This document shows positions 18,615 to 26,839 of a stretch of 64,000 nt of DNA, piece after piece. Source of the stretch: Bacteroides thetaiotaomicron VPI-5482 (GTDB taxonomy: Bacteria; Bacteroidota; Bacteroidia; Bacteroidales; Bacteroidaceae). The stretch lies in the NCBI RefSeq assembly GCF_000011065.1, contig NC_004663.1, positions 2,356,001 to 2,420,000 of the forward strand, given 5' to 3'. Under the pieces are notes generated by a model, which did not search any database, was not told where the DNA came from, and saw nothing but the letters and a program-made list of their open reading frames with translations. Position numbers and translations under genes: made by a program. The number at the start of each line of letters is the position of its first letter. The stretch's first letter is position 1.

Positions 18615-18935
18615 ATATTTTATTCTGTGCTTGGCCATTTCAAAATCAACACACTCCGAACATACTCTATTCAAGTATTCAAAGTCGCCTTCATCATTGG
18701 CTGTTCGCTTGATTGGATATTATTTATTAAACTCTCACTCCTGTTTCTTCCAAGAGCATTGTATTACAAAAAAGCCTAATAATCTATTGTCAGAATGGAA
18801 AGTGCAGGATTATATACTCCTGATATTGCGCATAAAAGAGGCAGAATTAGCAGAACTTAAATGTAAAATGATTTTTCGTTTTCTCCGTATAACAGAAATT
18901 CCTCCGTTGAATCATGAAACGGTAATAGTCTGTAT
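18615..18935. other. Intergenic region between NMO and RRM genes
   Basis: About 320 bp with no convincing gene. A plus-strand open frame (18631-18975) is low-complexity, starts inside the NMO gene's possible N-terminus and resembles nothing. I see no clear TAnnTTTG for the NMO gene. Confidence 0.4.
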
Positions 18936-18964
18936 AAAAGCAGAAGACATTATCTTCTGCTTTT
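18936..18964. terminator. Terminator after the RRM protein gene
   Basis: A perfect 12-bp stem, AAAAGCAGAAGA with TCTTCTGCTTTT, loop CATTA; functional on either strand. It lies 14 bp beyond the RRM stop codon. Confidence 0.85.
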
Positions 18965-18977
18965 ATTTATTCTGATA

Positions 18978-19280
18978 TTAATATCTTCTTGAATTGTTAT
19001 AACCACCTCCACGGTTACCACCGTATGACGGTTTTTCAGCGCGAGGACGTGCAACGCTCACTGAAATAACCTTCTGGTCATATTCAACTCCATTCAATTC
19101 GTCAATAGCTTTTTGTCCTTCTGCATCATTCGTCATTTCTACGAAAGCGAATCCTCTGGATCTGCCGGTTTCTCTATCAAAAATAACTTTGGCTGAAGAA
19201 ACTTCTCCATACTCTGCAAATAAATTTGTCAAGTCAGCATCATTTGTGCCATAACTTAAACCTGAAATGTAAATGTTCAT
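18978..19280 (-). CDS. rbpB: Small RRM-domain RNA-binding protein (RbpB-like)
   Basis: 100 residues: one RNA recognition motif at 1-82 with RNP2 (IYISGL, residues 3-8) and RNP1 (RGFAFVEM, about 43-50), then a Gly/Asn/Arg-rich tail (YGGNRGGGYNNSRRY). Bacteroides lack Hfq and carry several such proteins. From memory, RbpB (BT_1887) of B. thetaiotaomicron is an RRM protein binding small RNAs and controlling PUL expression, and its neighbours match those here; the symbol rests on that recalled synteny. The leader is long (about 120 nt from the -7 box at 19408-19415), common for cold-responsive genes. Confidence 0.85.
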   Translation of the reverse strand: MNIYISGLSYGTNDADLTNLFAEYGEVSSAKVIFDRETGRSRGFAFVEMTNDAEGQKAIDELNGVEYDQKVISVSVARPRAEKPSYGGNRGGGYNNSRRY

Positions 19281-19407
19281 CTAAAATTTTATTAAAAATA
19301 AATACTAATTTGGAGTGAGGAGGATAATTACAGAAGAGGACTACTTACTAATAATATATTATAAAGAAGAACTACACAATAATGATTCGTGACTCAAACT
19401 CTGGGAA

Positions 19408-19415
19408 CAAAGATA
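19408..19415 (-). promoter_or_regulatory. -7 box upstream of the RRM gene
   Basis: The minus strand reads TATCTTTG followed by TT. Transcription would begin near 19402 and leave a 120-nt AT-rich leader before the ATG at 19280. The rest of the 19281-19599 gap shows nothing else except the promoter of the next gene. Confidence 0.5.
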
Positions 19416-19560
19416 ACACAATTAATTAGATAACTATCTTTTTATTATTTATTTTTCAAGAGATGTTCAATAATTATCATTTGTTAGCACGATTATTGTA
19501 TGGAAACAATAAGAATAAGCAAATCTCTACTCCTTCCTTGATAATATCACGGATTATATC

Positions 19561-19568
19561 TACTTTTG
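19561..19568 (+). promoter_or_regulatory. -7 box of the PAS-LuxR regulator gene
   Basis: TACTTTTG matches TAnnTTTG, with CTTG 20 bp upstream (19537-19540) as a weak -33. It lies 31 bp before the ATG. Confidence 0.5.
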
Positions 19569-19599
19569 TCATACTTCAATCAAAAAAACAGTTCCATAC

Positions 19600-20376
19600 A
19601 TGCGGGAAATCAAGCTAACAGATATCACACGGGAAGAATTGTGGGCAAAGCAACGTTTGTCCTTTACCGACATCGACTATGCCGTGTGGGAACGGAATAA
19701 ATCCATGCTTCATCAATTCTCGAAGATGAACCGGAACTGTACATTTGTAGTAGACGTATATAAATGCAGATATGCCTATGCTTCTCCGAACTTTGTAGAT
19801 TTACTGGGATATGATGCCCACAAGATAGCAACATTGGAAAGGCAGGGTGATTATCTGGAATCGCGCATCCATCCCGACGACCGCGAGCAATTGCTCATCT
19901 TACAAATAAAATTAAGTCAGTTTATATACAGTTTGCCTCCGGAACAACGAAATGACTATTCTAATATTTACAGTTTTCGTGTTCTCAATGCGAGGCAACA
20001 ATACGTGCGTGTTGTCAGCAGGCATCAGGTTCTGGAGCAGACCATCGATGGAAAAGCATGGCTGGTAATTGGGAATATGGATATCTCACCTGATCAACAA
20101 GAGGCCGAAACGGTAGACTGTACTGTACTCAATCTGAAAAATGGAGAGATGTTCTCTCCTTCTCCGTCACTGCAGACCTTCAATCCTCTCACCAAACGGG
20201 AAGCTGAAATTTTACGCCTGATCCAAAAAGGACTGTTAAGTAAAGAAATAGCAGACAAACTGTGTGTCAGCATTCATACCGTCAATATTCACCGACAGAA
20301 TCTATTACGGAAATTAGGAGTACAAAATTCCATTGAAGCCATCCGAATAGGATATGAGACGGGGATATTAAGCTGA
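19600..20376 (+). CDS. PAS-domain LuxR-type transcriptional regulator
   Basis: 258 residues. A PAS-like sensor lies at about 45-165 (TFVVDVYKCRYAYASPNFVDLLGYD, then RIHPDDREQLL). A C-terminal LuxR/GerE helix-turn-helix covers about 195-250: LTKREAEILRLIQKGLLSKEIADKL followed by SIHTVNIHRQNLLRKLGV. There is no receiver domain or membrane segment, so it should sense a cytoplasmic signal. It meets the minus-strand gene at 20377 tail to tail with no gap. Its targets cannot be told. Confidence 0.9.
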   Translation: MREIKLTDITREELWAKQRLSFTDIDYAVWERNKSMLHQFSKMNRNCTFVVDVYKCRYAYASPNFVDLLGYDAHKIATLERQGDYLESRIHPDDREQLLILQIKLSQFIYSLPPEQRNDYSNIYSFRVLNARQQYVRVVSRHQVLEQTIDGKAWLVIGNMDISPDQQEAETVDCTVLNLKNGEMFSPSPSLQTFNPLTKREAEILRLIQKGLLSKEIADKLCVSIHTVNIHRQNLLRKLGVQNSIEAIRIGYETGILS

Positions 20377-20961
20377 TTAAGGCATCCATTCCAGCACTCC
20401 TCCCACCGGATGCTCTTTTCGCCATTCTTCAAACCCGGCATAAGTCCGCACTCCATCCCGTATGACAGCCTGATAATATTCTACCCCCATAATCTTTTCA
20501 CTTTCGGGTGTCTCATTTTTCAATTGAAGAATTGTCCGCTTAATCTCATCTGTCAAGACGGAAGAAATACGTTCGGCTACTTTCTCAAAATACCCATCGT
20601 ATCGGGAACCTTTCCGGATATGTATCATATCAATTTGCCAGAGTGCATTATCCGAATCCTGATACCAGGCATGCCATTCAACACACGCCTCAACAGTATG
20701 CAGCAGATTCACGCACTCTATCTTCTTCACTGACGTGTTTTCCGCCAGCTTCGCCATCGCCCTGAAACTATCGGCTAAACTTAAAGAAGACGTATATATA
20801 TGAAAATCAATATCCCGGTGTTTCATCAGCAACCCCATACGAAGAGAACCAACCAGATTAACCTGTGCACCAATACTTTCCCATATCGGGATAACATTGA
20901 CTTTCTCTATTATTTCCCATGCTTTCTGCTGATTTCGTCTTGCAACATCAAGGATATCCAT
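20377..20961 (-). CDS. Nucleotidyltransferase-fold protein of unknown role
   Basis: 194 residues. The segment LVGSLRMGLLMKHRDIDFHIY (about 36-56) has the polymerase-beta nucleotidyltransferase signature: Gly38-Ser39, then Asp50-x-Asp52; a third acidic residue may be Asp111 in WQIDMIHI. Such proteins transfer a nucleoside monophosphate to an RNA, protein or small molecule (for example aminoglycosides). I do not recognise the subfamily. The stop codon abuts that of the convergent PAS-LuxR gene. Confidence 0.75.
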   Translation of the reverse strand: MDILDVARRNQQKAWEIIEKVNVIPIWESIGAQVNLVGSLRMGLLMKHRDIDFHIYTSSLSLADSFRAMAKLAENTSVKKIECVNLLHTVEACVEWHAWYQDSDNALWQIDMIHIRKGSRYDGYFEKVAERISSVLTDEIKRTILQLKNETPESEKIMGVEYYQAVIRDGVRTYAGFEEWRKEHPVGGVLEWMP

Positions 20962-21051
20962 CTTTCTTCTAGATTAAATGAGCACGCAAAAATAAGAAAA
21001 AGGCTTGATATATAGCTATAAATAACTATTTAATACCCCACCGGATCTAGC

Positions 21052-21059
21052 TAACTTTG
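21052..21059 (+). promoter_or_regulatory. -7 box of the HelD-like helicase gene
   Basis: TAACTTTG followed by C matches the consensus, 44 bp before the ATG. Confidence 0.5.
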
Positions 21060-21102
21060 CCACCCTTTCAATCAACTTTTAATACCCAAACTGAATTTAT
21101 AT

Positions 21103-23163
21103 ATGATATTCAACGAAACAGAAGAGCAGGAAAAAGCATATTTGCAACAGGTGCTCAATATCATCAATGATACGATAAACAGCACAGACAAGTCTGTTAA
21201 AGAGCACATAGATACTCTGCAGGAATACAAAGATTATCTATGGTCCAATAAAGACATCGATCCTCATGAAATCCGTTCCATGCGTGAAAGTATACTGAAT
21301 CATTTTGCACGAGGCGAAAATGTGATAGACAAACGCAATCGCCTGAGTAAGATATTGGATATTCCTTACTTCGGACGAATCGACTTTAAGGAAAATGGAA
21401 GCAGCGGCAAAAAACTTCCTGTATATATAGGTATACACACATTCTACGATTTCAAAAACAAAAGAAATCTGATATATGATTGGCGGTCACCTATTTCGGG
21501 TATGTTTTATGACTATGAGTCAGGTGAGGCCACTTATTCTTCTCCGTCAGGTGAAGTGCATGGAGAGATTTCACTCAAGCGTCAGTACCGCATTCGCAAA
21601 GGTAAGATGGAATATATGATTGAAAGTTCCGTCACTGTTCATGATGATATCCTGCAAAAAGAGCTCTGTTCCAATGCAGACGACAAGATGAAAAACATCG
21701 TTATGACCATCCAACGCGAACAAAACCGGATTATCCGCAACGAAGATACGCCCGTACTCATCATACAGGGAGTCGCCGGCTCGGGAAAAACGTCTATTGC
21801 CTTACACCGTATTGCTTACCTGCTCTATGCACAAAAAGGAAAAATTTCATCCAAAGATATTCTGATCATCTCACCTAATAAAGTATTTGCCGATTACATA
21901 TCCAATGTCCTTCCGGAACTTGGTGAAACGACTGTACCGGAAACCAGCATGGAACAAATTCTCTCCACCGTCCTCGATAACAAATATAAGTATCAGAATT
22001 TCTTCGGACAAGTTTCGGAACTACTGGAAAAGCCGGCTCCGGATTTTATCGAACGGATACAATACAAAGCTTCTTTCGAATTTGTTTCCCGACTGGACAA
22101 ATTCATCCTCCATATGGAAAATCACTATTTCAGAGCGACTGATGTAAAACTCACCAAGTATATCACTATTCCCGCAGAATTCGTAGGGGAACAGTTCAAA
22201 CGATTCCATCGTTACCCCATACGCCAACGATTTGAAACCATGACAGATTACATTCTGGAAATGATGAAAATCCAGTATAACCTTACAGTGACTACCGCTG
22301 AGAAAAATCTGCTGAGAAAAGAAATTAAGAATATGTTTTCAGGAAATAACGACCTCCAGATCTATAAAGACTTTTTCGAATGGGCCGGAAAACCTGAAAT
22401 GTTCAAGATGCGAAAGAATCGTATGCTGGAATATGCAGATATGGCTCCCCTGGCTTATCTGCACCTCGCATTGGATGGAAATAGAACTCAAACTCATATC
22501 AGGCATCTTCTGATAGATGAAATGCAGGACTATTCTCCCATACAATACAAGGTGATCCAAAAACTTTATCCCTGCCGGAAAACAATTCTTGGAGATGCTT
22601 CTCAATCTGTCAATCCCTATGGTTCTTCAACTGCTGCCATGATTCAAAAAGCGTTTACCACCGGAGAAGTAATGAAACTATGTAAGAGTTACCGCTCTAC
22701 TTTTGAAATTACCAGTCTGGCGCAGAAAATTCAGGCAAACAATGAACTGGAACCCATTATGCGACATGGAGAACAACCTGAAATTTTTCCATTCAAGAAT
22801 GCAGAAGAAGAAACGACAGGCATTGTTAATTTGGTATCGGACTTCAGAAACTCCGGATATACATCTTTGGGAATAATCTGTAAAACAGAAACTCAGGCAA
22901 AAGCGCTTGCTCAGAAACTCCAAGTCCATACAGATAACATATCGTTTTTGTCAAGTCTAAGTTCAGCTTATACAAAAGGCATTGTTGTCACTTCCGCACA
23001 CATGGCAAAAGGGTTGGAATTTGATGAAGTGATCGTTCCACAAGCTGATAATCAGAATTATCATTCCACCATAGATAAAAGTATGCTTTATGTGGCGGTG
23101 ACAAGGGCGATGCATAAAATCACATTGACCTATAGCGGGATACCCAATCGGTTCATCGAATAA
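21103..23163 (+). CDS. UvrD/Rep-type helicase, HelD-like
   Basis: 686 residues. A coiled-coil-like N-terminus (about 5-70, EEQEKAYLQQVLNII) precedes a beta-rich segment typical of HelD (IYDWRSPISGMFYDYESGEA). Walker A GVAGSGKTSIALHRIAYLL lies near 225 and motif II LLIDEMQDYSPIQY near 470. Superfamily 1 motifs follow: GDASQSVNPYG, SYRSTFEIT and TSAHMAKGLEFDEV with VAVTRAMHK near the end. HelD proteins remove stalled RNA polymerase from DNA; that role is inferred from the non-helicase N-terminal part. It stands alone, just upstream of two insertion sequences that do not disrupt it. Confidence 0.88.
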   Translation: MIFNETEEQEKAYLQQVLNIINDTINSTDKSVKEHIDTLQEYKDYLWSNKDIDPHEIRSMRESILNHFARGENVIDKRNRLSKILDIPYFGRIDFKENGSSGKKLPVYIGIHTFYDFKNKRNLIYDWRSPISGMFYDYESGEATYSSPSGEVHGEISLKRQYRIRKGKMEYMIESSVTVHDDILQKELCSNADDKMKNIVMTIQREQNRIIRNEDTPVLIIQGVAGSGKTSIALHRIAYLLYAQKGKISSKDILIISPNKVFADYISNVLPELGETTVPETSMEQILSTVLDNKYKYQNFFGQVSELLEKPAPDFIERIQYKASFEFVSRLDKFILHMENHYFRATDVKLTKYITIPAEFVGEQFKRFHRYPIRQRFETMTDYILEMMKIQYNLTVTTAEKNLLRKEIKNMFSGNNDLQIYKDFFEWAGKPEMFKMRKNRMLEYADMAPLAYLHLALDGNRTQTHIRHLLIDEMQDYSPIQYKVIQKLYPCRKTILGDASQSVNPYGSSTAAMIQKAFTTGEVMKLCKSYRSTFEITSLAQKIQANNELEPIMRHGEQPEIFPFKNAEEETTGIVNLVSDFRNSGYTSLGIICKTETQAKALAQKLQVHTDNISFLSSLSSAYTKGIVVTSAHMAKGLEFDEVIVPQADNQNYHSTIDKSMLYVAVTRAMHKITLTYSGIPNRFIE

Positions 23164-23301
23164 TTCCCATCAAGATGGTGGTTATTTGCCCGTTTACCGC
23201 TTCTTTGCATATAGTATACCCTGGCTTAACCTGTTTATCAACTAAATGTCTTACCCTGGATTTGGTTGACTACTATAAGTATCAACTAAAATGAATAAAA
23301 G

Positions 23302-23664
23302 ATGAAAAAGAGTGACATGACCTTTAGTCCTTATCAGCTTGAACTTCTTGGCGATTTCTATCGTTCGAATTTCTCAGTTTCTCGTTTTGCCCAAGAAAAA
23401 GGGATTGCCCGCATTACATTTTGGCGTTGGGTTCGTATCTTTGAGGATTCTAATCCTGAAATATCCGCTTATATGAAAAAGAACAAGTCTCCCAAGTCCT
23501 CGGATGAATCCTCCTCAATTACTGCCTTACGTCTTGAGAATGAGCGTTTACGTGCAGAGCTTAAAGATGCTAAAATGCGTGCGCACGCCTTCGATACGAT
23601 GATTGATGTTGCCGAGGAGATGTTTAATCTTCCTATCCGAAAAAAAGCTGGTACCAAACAATAA
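23302..23664 (+). CDS. IS3 transposase OrfA
   Basis: 120 residues. A helix-turn-helix lies at about 14-50 (LLGDFYRSNFSVSRFAQEKGI with TFWRWVRIF), followed by a leucine-rich coiled coil at about 72-95 (ITALRLENERLRAELKDAKM) used for multimerisation. The C-terminus RKKAGTKQ is encoded across an A7 slippery run, so a fraction of ribosomes should continue into OrfB. Confidence 0.9.
   Translation: MKKSDMTFSPYQLELLGDFYRSNFSVSRFAQEKGIARITFWRWVRIFEDSNPEISAYMKKNKSPKSSDESSSITALRLENERLRAELKDAKMRAHAFDTMIDVAEEMFNLPIRKKAGTKQ
23640..23647 (+). promoter_or_regulatory. Programmed -1 ribosomal frameshift site (A7G)
   Basis: Seven A and a G (A AAA AAA G in the OrfA frame) occur 15 bp before the OrfA stop. Slipping back one base puts ribosomes into the OrfB frame, which is open from 23646 with no stop and reads on into the first conserved OrfB block (HAYTVVSLCKLFGVTKQAFYK). 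Confidence 0.85.
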
Positions 23665-24590
23665 AAAGGCTTTGTAAAGGGAGGCATGCCTATACGGTGG
23701 TCTCTCTTTGCAAATTGTTTGGTGTAACAAAGCAAGCCTTTTATAAGTATGTTGACCATAGTACGGATAGTTCGGCCCGTGAACGTTTTGTTCTTGAGTT
23801 TGTCAAACGTGTGCGTTCAAAGGACCCTGGTATTGGGGGGATGAAACTTTGGCTGATGTACCGTAATGAGTTCGGCACCAGCCAGGCCTTTGTTGGGCGT
23901 GACTGTTTCTGTGCTATATTGTCCAAGTATAAGCTGACAATACGCAAACGTTTTCGGGCTCCACGTACGACAGACTCCTCTCATCACTTGCCACAGTATC
24001 CTGATTTAACCAGGACATTGCTATTAGAACATCCTGATCAGCTGTGGGTTAGTGATATCACTTACATTACCATATGGTTGCCTGACGGCAGTTATGTGTT
24101 CTGCTACCTGTCTCTGGTGACAGACGCCTATACGAAGGAGATCATTGGGTATTGCGTAGGTGATACTCTGGGAAGCTGTTACACAGTGGAAGCTCTGGAA
24201 ATGGCAGTCAGACGCATAGCTGCAAAGGAGATTAAGGGTTTGATCCATCACTCCGACCGAGGCGTACAATATGCCAGTGCGGATTATATTGCCATATTAC
24301 GACATAACGGGATTCTTCCCAGCATGACAGAGGATGGCAATCCCAAGGACAATGCCATAGCTGAGCGTGTGAATGGCATTATAAAGAATGAATTGCTGCA
24401 AGGAATGCGCTTTAGTTCAATACAGGAAGTCAGAAAAGCTGTAGCAACAGCCGTTCACTTCTATAACAACGAAAGGCCTCATATGAGCTTGGATATGCTT
24501 ACCCCGGTACAGGCAGGAGAAATGCAAGGACCTATCAGGAAAAGATGGATAAGCTACAGAGAAAAGTATCTGAATGTAGCACTTGCTTAA
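23646..24590 (+). CDS. IS3 transposase OrfB (catalytic, made as OrfAB fusion)
   Basis: 297 residues from a GTG at 23697, or 315 counted from the frameshift at 23646; no good ribosome site precedes the GTG, so the fusion is the likely product. An HTH_21-like part comes first, then the rve integrase core with the DDE triad: Asp in WVSDITYITIW, Asp in HHSDRGVQYAS, Glu in NAIAERVNGIIKNE. The end (FYNNERPHMSLDMLTP) is typical. Intact and presumably active. Confidence 0.9.
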   Translation, partial: SWYQTIKRLCKGRHAYTVVSLCKLFGVTKQAFYKYVDHSTDSSARERFVLEFVKRVRSKDPGIGGMKLWLMYRNEFGTSQAFVGRDCFCAILSKYKLTIRKRFRAPRTTDSSHHLPQYPDLTRTLLLEHPDQLWVSDITYITIWLPDGSYVFCYLSLVTDAYTKEIIGYCVGDTLGSCYTVEALEMAVRRIAAKEIKGLIHHSDRGVQYASADYIAILRHNGILPSMTEDGNPKDNAIAERVNGIIKNELLQGMRFSSIQEVRKAVATAVHFYNNERPHMSLDMLTPVQAGEMQGPIRKRWISYREKYLNVALA

Positions 24591-24863
24591 AAATAAATAT
24601 GTACATTTGCTTATGAAAAGACCAAGAATGCCCTGCTAGCGGGATAGAAAGAGGAAAAAGGGTGAGTTCCTTTCTTTTTTCTTCTTTCAAAGAGAAGAGT
24701 CAACCGGTTAAAGGAATAAGAAAAAAATAAGTAAACCGGAGGCAGGAATAATAAATAATAAAGTAAACAGCTGCCAGGGTTAGTAATATTTCTAGTCAAC
24801 ACATAGCAGCTATTAGAGATAAACAAGTCAACCATTATTAGGGAAGTACAAAAGTTTGTGTAT

Positions 24864-24873
24864 TATCTAACCG
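24864..24873. repeat. Left 10-bp target duplication of the ISAs1 element
   Basis: TATCTAACCG directly abuts the left terminal repeat and recurs at 26227-26236 just outside the right end. Ten bases fits ISAs1 elements. Confidence 0.92.
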
Positions 24874-26226
24874 CAGGGAAAACGCATTATAAATCATGTA
24901 AAATAAGTTCCCATAAGAATTCATTATCCCACCCTGCTATTAATCTTTTTCTATTGATTGGTATCTCTCTTTTGTTGTTTCTCAATGTGGCCAATGCAAT
25001 TTTCGCCAGTACGGAGAAGTTTAATGCTGATATATTTCTTCTTCTGGTATTGTCTTCATGGAAATTGACATCCAACTGCCAATGTAGATTATTCTCAATT
25101 TCCCAGTGTTCTCTACTATTTTTAAGTATCTTCTGCGCATCAGGTTCCAAGGAAGATATAAAACATCTTTTTTCCACTGTAGTGCCTTTGTTTGTATTTC
25201 TGGTATTCTCAATATATCCAAAAGACCGTATATTTTTCCACTTCTTTCTAATATCTGCTCCCAGAAAACCGGGATCGTTGCAGCAATAGCAGATTCTCGA
25301 CTCATTCCTGCCATGTCCTTCCTCATGCGTCTCATATTTGTCAAATCGTACTGTTGTACCTTTTGATACAATACTTTCTGTTGCTGACAGTACTGTTTCC
25401 TTTAATTTCGGTTGATTATCTTTCACTATAAAAATGTAGTCACCTTCTCCCTTTATGACTTTCTCTGCAATTGTACGCTGGCATCCTAAAGCGTCAATTG
25501 TAATAATACAATCTTTTATACACAACATATCTAATAATTCAGGAATGACAACTATCTCATTTTCCTTTTCTTGTGTGCATAACTGTCCAAGGGAGATTCC
25601 CAGTTCTGTTGCAAATGCACTAATAACATGCAATTTGTATTTTCCCGTATTCGAATCAGGAAGTACTCCTTGTTTACGACGACGCTTGTCCTCTTCGGAT
25701 TCATAGGCTCCTCGTATGGTTTTACCATCAATGGCTATATGACCCGAATAACATTTGAGAATGCTTTGGACCCATTGTCTATAAGATTCTTCAAATTTTA
25801 AAGGATCTAATGCCGAGAAAAAGCGATTAAATGTATCATGAGAAGGGATGCCATTAAAATTGGAAAGCTTGGCTGCAAAAAAAGATTCTTTACTTTTACC
25901 AAAGTCTTCTATTGAATTCCAAGTATCAGCGCCACATATAACAGCAGAAATGGCAATAAGAACAATGGTACTGGCCTGATGCTTTTTACAACGCTCTATC
26001 CGGTTATCTATCAATATTAATGAATCAGCAAATTCATGTAGGTTGCTGATCTCAATCCTTCTTTTAGTTTCTTGCTTCATTTTAATTGTGATTTATAATC
26101 ACGTAAATGTACTTAAATAATATTGTAAATGAAAGATAAATATCTTATTAATAAGATGAAAAGCCGATATTCATGTAAGATAAATGTATAAAAGATAAAA
26201 GAAAAAGTATAATGCGTTTTCCCCTG
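24874..26226 (-). mobile_element. Complete ISAs1-family insertion sequence
   Basis: 1353 bp. The left end is CAGGGAAAACGCATTATA (24874-24891). The right end read inward is the same with one extra G (26208-26226). Ends starting CAGGG are typical of ISAs1. Both ends are flanked by the direct repeat TATCTAACCG. One intact transposase gene fills it. The insertion lies exactly at the outer edge of a long palindrome (26227-26352). Confidence 0.93.
24887..26080 (-). CDS. ISAs1-family transposase
   Basis: 397 residues. An N-terminal DDE_Tnp_1-associated domain (about 1-95, with GIPSHDTFNRFFSALDP) precedes a DDE core: Asp in HIAIDGKTIRGAYE, Asp in ITIDALGCQRTIAEKV, and Glu in SREHWEIENNLHWQLDV. Also typical is VKDNQPKLKE. 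The stop lies within the left terminal repeat, leaving no spare sequence. Intact. Confidence 0.94.
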   Translation of the reverse strand: MKQETKRRIEISNLHEFADSLILIDNRIERCKKHQASTIVLIAISAVICGADTWNSIEDFGKSKESFFAAKLSNFNGIPSHDTFNRFFSALDPLKFEESYRQWVQSILKCYSGHIAIDGKTIRGAYESEEDKRRRKQGVLPDSNTGKYKLHVISAFATELGISLGQLCTQEKENEIVVIPELLDMLCIKDCIITIDALGCQRTIAEKVIKGEGDYIFIVKDNQPKLKETVLSATESIVSKGTTVRFDKYETHEEGHGRNESRICYCCNDPGFLGADIRKKWKNIRSFGYIENTRNTNKGTTVEKRCFISSLEPDAQKILKNSREHWEIENNLHWQLDVNFHEDNTRRRNISALNFSVLAKIALATLRNNKREIPINRKRLIAGWDNEFLWELILHDL

Positions 26227-26352
26227 TATCTAACCGACATCTTCATCGTTCCACCCGGGTGAACAGATCATTGCACAATAATGAACTGGCTTATTCACCT
26301 AGGTGATAGAGACTGTTCACCCGGGTGGAACGATGAAGATGTCGGTTAGATA
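26227..26352. repeat. Perfect 40-bp-arm palindrome containing a 22-bp-period array
   Basis: The arm 26227-26266 is the exact reverse complement of 26313-26352, with a 46-base centre. Inside are 14-bp palindromic units related to TTCACCCGGGTGAA at 26250, 26272 (degenerate), 26294 (TTCACCTAGGTGAT) and 26316, each 22 bp apart with 8-base spacers. No T run follows, so it is not an ordinary terminator. The left outer 10 bp served as the ISAs1 target. Confidence 0.85.
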
Positions 26353-26839
26353 ACAGAATAAGATATATAGGATAACATCTAGGATACAGTGACTTAACAT
26401 ACAAACAACTGCTGGTTTTAAACAGATATAGCGGACCACATCTTATGTACTTACTTTGATGTGAGAGATAGCAATGAGAGATAACCGAAAACTAGTGGTT
26501 TTGATGGAAAAACAATGAGAGATACCTGTTCGGAAAGGTATCTCTCATTCATTATATTAATGATTGTCAGCATACTAGATATTCCACAGTGAGACCGTGA
26601 GACTAAAATTATTTTTTTTCTTTCTAGAAGAGTCTTTTTCCAATAATGACAAAGGATTCATTGTAACAGGCAAAAGCAGCACATACCGCTTTGATGATAT
26701 TGGGGAACTGCCCTCTATGAATATGACAATGATGCATATGGAATCACAATGATAAAAAATAATGTGTCAATGCAGTCATCATTAAAAAAAGGCACTACTC
26801 CTTATTTCAAATCCGAGAGATTTTCACTACATTCACAGC
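26353..26839. other. Intergenic region with a perfect hairpin and a possible gene remnant
   Basis: The octamer GAGAGATA occurs at 26463, 26476 and 26517. The last starts a perfect 14-bp hairpin (26514-26549, AATGAGAGATACCT arms, loop GTTCGGAA) without a T run. A 51-residue frame (26597-26752, GTG start) ends NNDKGFIVTGKSSTYRFDD and then MNMTMMHMESQ; it looks like the decayed end of a gene but I recognise no family. Confidence 0.45.

Larger units (their letters stand above)
23232..24825 (+). mobile_element. IS3-family insertion sequence (ends approximate)
   Basis: Contains orfA, orfB and a -1 frameshift signal in the classic IS3 layout. The ends are placed by an imperfect inverted repeat: the left end starts TGTTTATCAACTAA (23232) and the right end, read inward from 24825, starts TGTTTATCTCTAA; a GTTGACTA block recurs further in on both sides. 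IS3 elements usually begin TG and end CA, as here. I found no convincing 3-4 bp target duplication, so the true ends may be a few bases away. Length about 1.6 kb. Confidence 0.7.

Noticed and set aside
18631..18975. 114-codon plus-strand frame
   Set aside because: Overlaps the NMO gene start region and the RRM terminator hairpin, low complexity, no recognisable domain or promoter.
23232..24825. Exact IS3 boundaries by target duplication
   Set aside because: An ACC triplet can be found on both sides only if the right end is moved 5 bp, which breaks the inverted-repeat alignment; left as approximate.
26597..26752. 51-residue open frame with GTG start
   Set aside because: No family, no promoter and repetitive Met-rich end; kept only as a possible gene relic.
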